From an uncultured Clostridia bacterium (GTDB lineage: Bacteria > Bacillota > Clostridia > Oscillospirales > Ruminococcaceae), in contig CALBGD010000246.1 of the NCBI GenBank assembly GCA_937893735.1, positions 1 to 5,595 of the forward strand: DNA of 5,595 nt, written 5' to 3'. The number at the start of each line of letters is the position of its first letter. Position 1 is the first letter of the stretch. The notes under the pieces were generated by a model. The model worked only from the letters and a program-made list of their open reading frames with translations, made no database searches and was not told where the DNA came from. Below, one piece after another: positions 1 to 5,349 of the stretch. The position numbers and the translations under genes were made by a program.

Positions 1-459
1 TTCGTGCACACCGGCTTTGACGCTGGCTTCCGGAACGTGTACGTTCTGTCGGAGCACTACGACAGGCGGAATTCCTCGGCGGAGAGCCTGATAAACGCGT
101 TCAGGGACTACATCGCGGAGGAAAGGGCGCGCTTCCCGTCGCTGGGGCTTGCCTGCTGCGACAGCGCGGAACAGCTCCTGATAAAGAGCTTCCGCAGCGC
201 CGTGAACCTTGAAATCAAGAACGCCATGAAAAAGCAGGTGAGCACCCGCATAAACATGGTGAACCGGCTGATATCCTCCGGCAGACTGCACATCAGCTCG
301 GAGTGCCCGCACCTGATAGAAGCGCTGAAATCCGCCGTCTGGAATGAAAAGAGCATTCACCGGGACGAGCGCCTTGACGATGGTTCCACCAACATAGACA
401 GCCTTGACGCGTTTGAATATTCGATAGAGAGATTCGAGCGCGATCTGTTCCGATATTAA
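1..459 (+). CDS. Phage terminase large subunit, C-terminal nuclease part (partial)
   Basis: The frame is open from base 1 and ends at TAA 457-459, giving the last 152 residues of a longer protein; the N-terminal ATPase lies outside the window. A GTG at 4-6 is in frame but has no ribosome binding site, so it is an internal Val. The fragment matches the RNase H-like nuclease domain of PBSX/P22-type terminases. An acidic residue follows a hydrophobic strand (Asp54 in ACCDSAE). The pattern 'V-N-R-L-I-S-S-G-R-L-H-I' precedes a Cys-rich 'SECPHLIEAL' and a Trp-Asn-Glu motif. The terminal NIDSLDAFEY (131-140) corresponds to the family's NDHALDALRY, which carries the last metal-binding Asp (here Asp136); the usual DH is changed to ID. 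TerL cuts and packages phage DNA into proheads. No portal or capsid gene follows; a terminator comes at once, which suggests a prophage edge or remnant. The assignment rests on recalled motifs, not a search. Confidence 0.8.
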   Translation, partial: FVHTGFDAGFRNVYVLSEHYDRRNSSAESLINAFRDYIAEERARFPSLGLACCDSAEQLLIKSFRSAVNLEIKNAMKKQVSTRINMVNRLISSGRLHISSECPHLIEALKSAVWNEKSIHRDERLDDGSTNIDSLDAFEYSIERFERDLFRY

Positions 460-462
460 TTT

Positions 463-491
463 CTGGGAGGGTGAAAAGCCCTCCCAGTTTT
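463..491 (+). terminator. Intrinsic terminator after the terminase gene
   Basis: A perfect 9-bp GC-rich stem, CTGGGAGGG (463-471) with CCCTCCCAG (479-487), encloses a 7-base loop and is followed by TTTT (488-491). It starts 3 bases after the terminase stop codon. It lies between two convergent genes. Read on the minus strand the hairpin is followed by AAATTAAT rather than a U tract, so it should stop plus-strand transcription well and the tautomerase operon only weakly. Confidence 0.88.
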
Positions 492-494
492 ATA

Positions 495-836
495 TCAGAA
501 ATTTCCCCCGTTCCAGCCCCAGTTGTCTGTTGGGGTGTACTTTACATAGATATGATCGGCGGGAATACCGAGCACCTCGCCGTAGATACGGCATATCTCG
601 GCGGTCATCTGGTCGCAGGCGGAGGGCTCAGCCCTGCCGTAAAGGCTCACGTCAACGAACGCGAGCTTCTCGGATTTCTCGCCGCGGAAGTAGAGAGAGC
701 ATTCCTGCTCAAAGCCGACCATGAGCCAGCTCTCTGTCTTTCCGAGCACGGAAACAGCCTTGCCCAGCGCGGACTTTATCTGCTCCTCCTCGTCGGGTGT
801 GATGGTCTGGGAATATTTCGTGTTTATAAACGGCAT
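495..836 (-). CDS. MIF-like tautomerase-superfamily protein
   Basis: The 113-residue protein has the length and layout of macrophage migration inhibitory factor (MIF). After removal of the initiator Met it begins Pro-Phe-Ile-Asn-Thr, which would expose the catalytic N-terminal proline. Lys33 (counting Met) falls exactly at the MIF active-site Lys32. Ser64-Leu65 sits where MIF has Ser63-Ile64, and the C-terminus NWGWNGGNF resembles MIF's NVGWNNSTF. Tyr97 matches MIF Tyr95, but MIF Asn97 is Lys here. The CxxC of human MIF, linked to its oxidoreductase activity, is absent (Leu58 and Val61 instead). Family members form trimers and tautomerise phenylpyruvate or related keto-enol acids; the natural substrate here is unknown. 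No signal peptide is seen. The start is supported by AAGGAG at 845-850. It is the last gene of the operon, 18 bases after the Nudix gene. Confidence 0.85.
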   Translation of the reverse strand: MPFINTKYSQTITPDEEEQIKSALGKAVSVLGKTESWLMVGFEQECSLYFRGEKSEKLAFVDVSLYGRAEPSACDQMTAEICRIYGEVLGIPADHIYVKYTPTDNWGWNGGNF

Positions 837-854
837 TTTTTTATCTCCTTTCAG

Positions 855-1415
855 TTACGTAAGAATATCCTTGGCACAGCGCAGCAATTCCTCCAAATCA
901 ATGCAGTAGTGCTCGTCGCCGTGTTCAAGCGCGTATTTCAGGTCGGCGGCGCTCTGCCAGCAGACGGAGGAAATCTCAGCCTGCTCGAAGTTTATTGCTG
1001 ATTCCGGCAAAGTTCCCTTGTAGAGGAACACCCATTTCAGCTCGTTGTTGATGAAGCGCTTTCCGTGGAAAACGTTGTCCTCGCTGACCTTTCTCTTGAA
1101 CAGCAGGACCAGTTCGGAGGGCCGCGCCCTTATGCCGACTTCCTCGCTGAGTTCGCGTATCGCGGAGGTTATCGGGTCCTCGCCCGCGTCTATGTGTCCG
1201 GTGGAAGCCGCGTCAAAGCACCCCGGGAATGAATCCTTGTCCTCTGCGCGCTTTTGCAGCAGGAATTCCATTCCGCCGAGCCTGCGCCGGGCTATCCAGA
1301 TATGGACGCTTGCGTGCCAGTCGCCGTCCCGGTGGATATCGCCGCGGCGCTTGGTCTTTTCGGTCTGTTCGCCGTTTTCATTCAGGACGTCGAACAGTTC
1401 ATCGTCTGAGTACAT
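855..1415 (-). CDS. Nudix hydrolase, IDI-like subfamily
   Basis: The 186-residue protein carries a perfect Nudix box (GX5EX7REUXEEXGU) at residues 73-95, from GHIDAGE to REL-SEEVGI. The box's Arg and Glu residues bind the catalytic divalent metal and would hydrolyse a nucleoside diphosphate linked to another moiety. The N-terminal pattern is typical of the subfamily related to isopentenyl-diphosphate isomerase: ELFDVLNENGE (6-16), a Gly-Asp-x-His-Arg-x-Gly stretch (25-31), WHASVHIWI (33-41), then LLQKR (52-56) and FPG (63-65). Most bacterial members of this group are Nudix hydrolases of unknown substrate, not true isomerases, so no gene symbol is given. The start is fixed by a perfect AAGGAGG at 1422-1428, 6 bases upstream. 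It lies 18 bases after ung and 18 bases before the tautomerase gene. Pairing with ung is compatible with nucleotide-pool cleaning, but the sequence does not show the substrate. Confidence 0.9.
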   Translation of the reverse strand: MYSDDELFDVLNENGEQTEKTKRRGDIHRDGDWHASVHIWIARRRLGGMEFLLQKRAEDKDSFPGCFDAASTGHIDAGEDPITSAIRELSEEVGIRARPSELVLLFKRKVSEDNVFHGKRFINNELKWVFLYKGTLPESAINFEQAEISSVCWQSAADLKYALEHGDEHYCIDLEELLRCAKDILT

Positions 1416-1421
1416 AGGATA

Positions 1422-1428
1422 CCTCCTT
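1422..1428 (-). promoter_or_regulatory. Consensus Shine-Dalgarno of the Nudix gene
   Basis: The minus strand reads AAGGAGG, a full match to the anti-Shine-Dalgarno sequence, 6 bases from the ATG at 1413-1415. It lies in the 18-base gap after the ung stop codon and decides the Nudix start. Confidence 0.9.
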
Positions 1429-1433
1429 CGCGG

Positions 1434-2102
1434 TCAGTCGAGCTTCCAGTTTATCGGGGCGATACCGTGCTGCTCCAGAAATTCGTTGGTCTTTGAGAAA
1501 TGGCGGCAGCCGAAGAATCCGTTGTACGCGGAAAGCGGACTCGGGTGCGCGCACTGGAGCACAAGATGATTCGGGTTAGTAATGAGCCTTGCCTTTGAGC
1601 GGGCGTTTCCGCCCCACAGCAGGAAAACCATCGGCTTTTCGCGTTGATTCAGCAGCTCGATTATACGGTCGGTGAACTGCTCCCAGCCCATTCCCTTGTG
1701 GCTGTTTGCCTGACCCTCCCGCACGGTTAGCACCGTGTTCAGCAGAAGCACACCGCTGTCAGCCCACGCCGTGAGCTCGCCGTGGTTCGGCGGGTCTATC
1801 CCGAGGTCGCGTTTAAGCTCCTTGAATATGTTCTGGAGGGAGGGCGGCGGGGGAGTGCCTTTCTTCACCGAGAAGCACATTCCGTGCGCCTGACCCGCCC
1901 CGTGGTAGGGATCCTGACCGAGTATCACAGCCTTTACATCACTGTACGAAGTCCGACGCAGGGCGTTAAATATGTCGTTCATGGGAGGGTATATCCTGTG
2001 CGTGGAATACTCCTGCTTCAGGAATTCCCGCAGGCGCAGGTAGTAGTCCTTTTTTATCTCGTCTGCCAGGAGCGCGTCCCATTCGTTGCCTATGTGCATC
2101 AT
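1434..2102 (-). CDS. ung: Uracil-DNA glycosylase, family 1
   Basis: The 222-residue protein is close to the usual family length (E. coli Ung has 229). It removes uracil from DNA and so starts base-excision repair of deaminated cytosine or misincorporated dUMP. All hallmark motifs are present: the water-activating loop GQDPYH (62-67, catalytic Asp64), the PPPPSLQNIFKEL stretch (84-96), the uracil-pocket LLLN (119-122, Asn122), SHKGMGWE (134-141), LLWGGNA (161-167), and the DNA-intercalation loop HPSPLSA (186-192, catalytic His186). It is therefore predicted active. The ORF opens with two consecutive ATGs; the first is chosen because the weak GAGG ribosome site at 2115-2118 is already 12 bases away. 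That site lies inside the end of the flavin reductase gene, whose stop is only 3 bases upstream, so translation is probably coupled. It is the second gene of a four-gene operon. Confidence 0.97.
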   Translation of the reverse strand: MMHIGNEWDALLADEIKKDYYLRLREFLKQEYSTHRIYPPMNDIFNALRRTSYSDVKAVILGQDPYHGAGQAHGMCFSVKKGTPPPPSLQNIFKELKRDLGIDPPNHGELTAWADSGVLLLNTVLTVREGQANSHKGMGWEQFTDRIIELLNQREKPMVFLLWGGNARSKARLITNPNHLVLQCAHPSPLSAYNGFFGCRHFSKTNEFLEQHGIAPINWKLD

Positions 2103-2105
2103 GGC

Positions 2106-2711
2106 TTACTTTTTCCTCTTTGCGGGCTTTTTATTGCCGGACTGCTTGGTGCGCTTGGGCTTCACGGAGAATCCGAAGGTGCCTATCTTCTTGCCGAGCG
2201 CGAAGTATGTCCCGTGGGCGTAGGTCATAAGTCCCGCCTTTTCGATGTGGAGCTTGCCCTTTTCGTCAATTAGGTTCTTGTCGATATTGACGGAGGTTAT
2301 TTCTGCGATGAACATATCGTGCGAGCCCTGCGGGAGCACCTCTGTGACCTTACATTCGATGGAGATGGGAGCCTGCGCTATCTGCGGCGCGGAAACGGTG
2401 TTGCTCTCCATGGGGACGAGCTTCATTTTGGCGAGCTTATCCTCGTTCTTACCGGACTTTATGCCGCAGTAGTCGAGGGAGCGCACCATGGTCGACGGCA
2501 TCATGTTGATGACGAATTCGCCGCTTTCCTTGATTATGTTATATGAGTTCCTTTCCGGTCTAACGGAGATGTAGGTCTTGGCGGGGTCGGAGCAGATTAT
2601 GCCGGTCCACGCGATGGTGAGGGCGGTGGGCTTCTCCATGGTTCCGCAGGATACGAGGACTGCCGGCACCGGCGCGAGGAGCGTTCCGGGCTTCCACTGT
2701 ACTTTTTCCAT
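2106..2711 (-). CDS. Flavin reductase-family (FMN-binding split barrel) protein
   Basis: The 201-residue product resembles the flavin reductase / flavoredoxin family, which binds FMN in a split beta-barrel and either reduces free flavin with NAD(P)H or carries electrons. Family features visible are the N-terminal KPGTLLAPVPAVLVSCG (7-23), the TALTIAWTG block (29-37), the DPAKTYISVRPERNSYNII run (42-60) that normally contacts FMN phosphate, and GEFVINMMP (64-72). The electron partner cannot be told from sequence. The last 18 residues (184-201) form a lysine/arginine-rich tail beyond the fold, ending KKPAKRKK, which could contact nucleic acid or be a simple disordered tail. The ORF extends upstream to 2822, but the ATG at 2709-2711 is chosen: it has AAGGA-type spacing (AAAGGAAA around 2719-2726) and lies downstream of a strong promoter, while the longer start would read through that promoter and a terminator. 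First gene of the operon. Confidence 0.87.
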   Translation of the reverse strand: MEKVQWKPGTLLAPVPAVLVSCGTMEKPTALTIAWTGIICSDPAKTYISVRPERNSYNIIKESGEFVINMMPSTMVRSLDYCGIKSGKNEDKLAKMKLVPMESNTVSAPQIAQAPISIECKVTEVLPQGSHDMFIAEITSVNIDKNLIDEKGKLHIEKAGLMTYAHGTYFALGKKIGTFGFSVKPKRTKQSGNKKPAKRKK

Positions 2712-2750
2712 AGTTGTGTTTCCTTTCTTGCTTATAGATTTACATAAGGT

Positions 2751-2779
2751 ATTATACCACATAATCCCGGATAATTCAA
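2751..2779 (-). promoter_or_regulatory. Sigma-A promoter of the flavin reductase-ung-Nudix-tautomerase operon
   Basis: On the minus strand TTGAAT (2774-2779) and TATAAT (2751-2756) are separated by exactly 17 bases, and TGG directly before the -10 makes it an extended -10. Transcription should start near 2744, giving a leader of about 33 bases before the ATG. The -35 lies only about 18 bases beyond the alpha-xylosidase terminator, so the operon is insulated from its upstream neighbour. Confidence 0.87.
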
Positions 2780-2795
2780 CAGGAATTTTTGATAG

Positions 2796-2823
2796 AAAAT
2801 GGGCTGCCCGGAAGCAGCCCATT
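2796..2823 (-). terminator. Intrinsic terminator of the alpha-xylosidase gene
   Basis: A perfect 10-bp stem (2798-2807 with 2814-2823, AATGGGCTGC / GCAGCCCATT) with a 6-base loop begins 18 bases after the alpha-xylosidase stop codon on the minus strand. The transcript runs into TTTTC at the stem base and beyond (2799-2795). The plus strand also has CTTTT after the stem, so the hairpin could work in both directions, though no plus-strand gene needs it. Confidence 0.85.
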
Positions 2824-2841
2824 CTTTTATGTGTGAAGCAA

Positions 2842-5148
2842 TTACATCTCGATCTTGAGACCCTCAGCGCTTCTGATAGTGTAGTCCTTAGCGGAGCCCT
2901 CAGCGGTAACCTTGATGGTGTCGCCGGAGCGTACAGCCTTTACTGTGAGCACTACATTGCTGTCAGCGTCGTAGATCTTGGTTTCAGCGGCCTTGCCGTC
3001 CTCGAGCTGGTAGATAACGATGTCAGCCTTGTCGCCGTAAGCGTAGGTGAATGCGCGCTCAAAGTTGCCGTAAGCCACGATGCTGTTCGGCTTAGCGAGC
3101 ACAGGCATCTCGAAATAGTTGTTCTTGGTGGAGTACCACTTGCCGCCCGCGTAAACCTTACCGCTCTGGATATCCGTCCAGTTTCCGGCGGGAACATAGA
3201 AATCAGCGATTCCCTCTTCGTTGAATACGGGAGCAACCAGCAGGTTGTCGCCGAGCATATACTGACGGTCGAGGGAGAGAGTTGCGGGGTCGTCGGAGTA
3301 TTCCATTACCATAGCTCTCATCATCGGAACGCCGGAAGCGTGGGTCTTCTGAGCCTGCGCCCAGAGGTAAGGCATCAGCTTGCCCTTAAGCTTTGTCCAG
3401 TGGCGGAGTACGTCGCAGCTCTCCTCGTCGAAGTTCCACGGAACGCGGTAGGAGCTGTTGCCGTGCAGTCTGGAGTGAGAGGACATCAGACCGAATGCGC
3501 ACCATCTCTTGTAGAGGTCGGGAGTGCCCTGAGCCTCAAAGCCGGAGATGTCGTGGCTGAAGTAGCCGAAGCCGCTCATGCAGAGAGAAAGTCCGCCGCG
3601 GAGAGTCTCCCACATGGACTCGTAGTTGGAGAAGCAGTCGCCGCCCCAGTGTACCGGGAACTGCTGACCGCCGACTGTCGCGGAACGTGCGAACAGGCAC
3701 GCCTTGTCCTTGCCGTAGAATTCCTCGAGTACCTCGAATACGCACTTGTTGTAGAGGTAGGTGTAGTAGTTGTGCATCTTGTAGGGGTCGCTGCCGTCAT
3801 AGTAAACAATGTCCTTTGTGGGGATACGCTCGCCGAAATCGGTCTTGAACGCGTTTACGCCCATCTTGCAGAGCGCGCGGAGCTTGCCCTTGTACCACTC
3901 GCAGGCAGCGGGGTTCGTGAAGTCAACGATAGCCATGCCGGGCTGCCACATATCGCCCTGCCATACGCTGCCGTCCTTGGTCTTAAGGAAATAGCCGCCC
4001 TTTACGCCCTCGTCGAACATGGAGGAGCGCTGTGCGATGTAGGAGTTTATCCATACGCAGATCTCGAGGCCCTTTGCCTTCAGTCTGTCCAGCATAGCCT
4101 TGGGGTCCGGGAACATTCTCTTGTCCCATGTGAGGTCGCACCAGTTGAATTCCTTCATCCAGAAGCAGTCGAAGTGGAATACCTCCAGCGGGATATCGCG
4201 CTCAGCCATGCCGTCGATGAAGCTGGAAACGGTAGCCTCGTCATAGTTGGTGGTGAAAGAAGTGGTCAGCCACAGACCGAATGTGTAAGCCGGAGTAAGA
4301 GCGGGCTTTCCGGTCAGTGTGGTGTAGGTGGAAACAACGTCAGTCAGCTTCTCGCCGCCGATAACGAAGTACTCAAGATGCTCGCCCTGAACGGAGAAAG
4401 CTACCTTGGAAACGGTCTCGCTCGCTACCTCGAAAGTTACCTTCTCGGGGTGGTTTACGAATACGCCGTAGTTTCTGGAGGATACATAGAACGGAATGGA
4501 CTTGTAGCTCTGCTCGGAGCTTGTGCCGCCGTCGTTGTTCCATACCTCGACGGTCTGACCGTTCTTTACGAATGTGGAGAACTTCTCGCCGAAGCCGTAG
4601 AGGTTTTCGCCGACGGAGATGTTGAGCATTTCGCGCATTACGGCACCATCTGCGGTCTCATCGTGGGAAAAGAACGGCTTCATCTGGTCGTTAGCCATGC
4701 GCTCGTTGGTCTTCCACTGATCCTCAGTGATGTAGGAAGTGGTGCGCCAGCCCTCCTTGGTGAGGAGCTTGTCGTTGTAGTAGTACTTGATATCCCAGGC
4801 GCCGCCCTTTGCGACAACTACCTTAGTATTGCCGGAAACCAGCTCGTAAGCGGACTTAGTCTCATTGATGATGGGCTTGAAATTCTTGTCCTCATAGAGC
4901 TTGAAATCCGGGGACTTATGTACTCTGCCCTTGTAGTGGTCGATGGACACCTTGATGGTGTTCTCCAGGGTAGAGGTGAATGTGATCTCGAGCACAGGCC
5001 CGCCGAGGGTCATGCCTCTGTTGCCTATCCACTGGTTGGTGGCGAGTACGTTTATAGAGGTCTCGTCCGCTGTTACCTCGTACATCTGGGTCGCATAGTT
5101 AACGCCGTAGCCGGGCTTGTTCAGCCATAATCCGTCTGCATACTTCAT
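2842..5148 (-). CDS. yicI: GH31 alpha-xylosidase, YicI-like
   Basis: The 768-residue protein aligns along its length with E. coli YicI (772 residues), which removes non-reducing alpha-1,6-xylose from isoprimeverose and xyloglucan oligosaccharides. The N-terminal beta-sandwich (about 1-270) includes NGQTVEVWNNDGGTS (196-210). The catalytic barrel follows with GLWLTTSFTTNYDEAT (291-306). The nucleophile is Asp437 in KTDFGERIP and the acid/base is Asp504 in HWGGDC, equivalent to YicI Asp416 and Asp482. Phe298, Cys328, Phe329, Trp366 and Lys435 match YicI Phe277, Cys307, Phe308, Trp345 and Lys414, the set associated with xylose rather than glucose at subsite -1. C-terminal beta domains follow. 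There is no signal peptide, so it acts in the cytoplasm. The ATG at 5148 is chosen over an ORF start at 5226 because it matches the YicI N-terminus and has GGAGG 9 bases upstream; the longer start would include the promoter and operator. The gene is monocistronic, with no transporter beside it in the window. Confidence 0.96.
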   Translation of the reverse strand: MKYADGLWLNKPGYGVNYATQMYEVTADETSINVLATNQWIGNRGMTLGGPVLEITFTSTLENTIKVSIDHYKGRVHKSPDFKLYEDKNFKPIINETKSAYELVSGNTKVVVAKGGAWDIKYYYNDKLLTKEGWRTTSYITEDQWKTNERMANDQMKPFFSHDETADGAVMREMLNISVGENLYGFGEKFSTFVKNGQTVEVWNNDGGTSSEQSYKSIPFYVSSRNYGVFVNHPEKVTFEVASETVSKVAFSVQGEHLEYFVIGGEKLTDVVSTYTTLTGKPALTPAYTFGLWLTTSFTTNYDEATVSSFIDGMAERDIPLEVFHFDCFWMKEFNWCDLTWDKRMFPDPKAMLDRLKAKGLEICVWINSYIAQRSSMFDEGVKGGYFLKTKDGSVWQGDMWQPGMAIVDFTNPAACEWYKGKLRALCKMGVNAFKTDFGERIPTKDIVYYDGSDPYKMHNYYTYLYNKCVFEVLEEFYGKDKACLFARSATVGGQQFPVHWGGDCFSNYESMWETLRGGLSLCMSGFGYFSHDISGFEAQGTPDLYKRWCAFGLMSSHSRLHGNSSYRVPWNFDEESCDVLRHWTKLKGKLMPYLWAQAQKTHASGVPMMRAMVMEYSDDPATLSLDRQYMLGDNLLVAPVFNEEGIADFYVPAGNWTDIQSGKVYAGGKWYSTKNNYFEMPVLAKPNSIVAYGNFERAFTYAYGDKADIVIYQLEDGKAAETKIYDADSNVVLTVKAVRSGDTIKVTAEGSAKDYTIRSAEGLKIEM

Positions 5149-5157
5149 TGGTGTTAT

Positions 5158-5162
5158 CCTCC
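5158..5162 (-). promoter_or_regulatory. Shine-Dalgarno deciding the alpha-xylosidase start
   Basis: The minus strand reads GGAGG here, 9 bases before the ATG at 5146-5148. The 26 codons of the longer possible ORF have no such site and do not resemble the family N-terminus. Confidence 0.88.
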
Positions 5163-5188
5163 GTAATAATAATTTCTCCGTAGTGGGC

Positions 5189-5202
5189 GGTAATCGTTTA
5201 CA
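5189..5202 (-). promoter_or_regulatory. LacI/CcpA-type operator downstream of the alpha-xylosidase promoter
   Basis: The minus strand reads TGTAAACGATTACC, a near-palindrome with the central CG typical of LacI-family operators; five of seven half-site pairs are complementary. It also fits the catabolite-responsive element consensus (WTGNNARCGNWWWCAW) over the core with one mismatch, C for A near the end. It lies roughly +9 to +22 from the predicted transcription start, a position suited to blocking transcription. Whether CcpA or a dedicated sugar repressor binds cannot be told from the sequence. Confidence 0.65.
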
Positions 5203-5216
5203 CACCCGATAATCAT

Positions 5217-5245
5217 ATTCTATCATACTTAATATAAAATTTCAA
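5217..5245 (-). promoter_or_regulatory. Sigma-A promoter of the alpha-xylosidase gene
   Basis: On the minus strand TTGAAA (5240-5245) and TAGAAT (5217-5222) are 17 bases apart, with TGA before the -10 giving an extended -10. An A/T tract (about 5250-5275) just upstream could act as an UP element. Transcription should start near 5210, leaving a leader of about 60 bases that carries the operator and GGAGG. Confidence 0.82.
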
Positions 5246-5275
5246 GGGGATATTTAAAAAAATTTTATTTTTTTG

Positions 5276-5304
5276 TTGCAATTTTTTCTCAATAGTTTTA
5301 TAAT
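5276..5304 (+). promoter_or_regulatory. Sigma-A promoter of the membrane-protein gene
   Basis: TTGCAA (5276-5281) and a perfect TATAAT (5299-5304) are spaced by 17 bases. Transcription should start near 5311, about 39 bases before the ATG at 5350. The promoter is divergent from the alpha-xylosidase promoter; the two -35 boxes are 30 bases apart and share the A/T-rich tract between them. Confidence 0.82.
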
Positions 5305-5349
5305 GGAAGATAGCTAATATACAAAATAAGTAAGAGAGGGAAGCGGAAT

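Noticed and set aside
4..6. GTG as a true start of the terminase fragment
   Set aside because: The frame is open to the window edge, no upstream ribosome site can be seen and the protein would lack the ATPase and the first nuclease strand.
463..487. Hairpin as terminator of the tautomerase operon on the minus strand
   Set aside because: The stem is symmetrical, but the minus strand continues with AAATTAAT rather than a U tract, so efficient minus-strand termination is not supported.
471..1001. Plus-strand open frame opposite the tautomerase and the end of the Nudix gene
   Set aside because: It starts inside the terminator hairpin, crosses two well-supported genes on the other strand and has no recognisable motif.
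1045..1569. Plus-strand open frame opposite the Nudix gene and ung
   Set aside because: It is Ser/Arg-rich, lacks a ribosome site and lies opposite a perfect Nudix box and clear Ung motifs.
2712..2822. N-terminal extension of the flavin reductase ORF
   Set aside because: The extension is read through a consensus promoter and half of a terminator, and the family match begins at the Met at 2711 with a good ribosome site.
2578..5130. 850-residue open frame on the plus strand opposite the alpha-xylosidase
   Set aside because: It is exactly codon-aligned with the sense gene and exists because that gene avoids TTA, CTA and TCA codons. Its product is a Val/Ala/Leu/Glu-rich string with no family motif, and it has no convincing ribosome site and crosses two terminator or promoter regions.
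5149..5226. 26-codon N-terminal extension of the alpha-xylosidase ORF
   Set aside because: It spans the operator and overlaps the -10 box; the protein from 5148 aligns directly with the YicI N-terminus (MKxxDGxWL) and has GGAGG.
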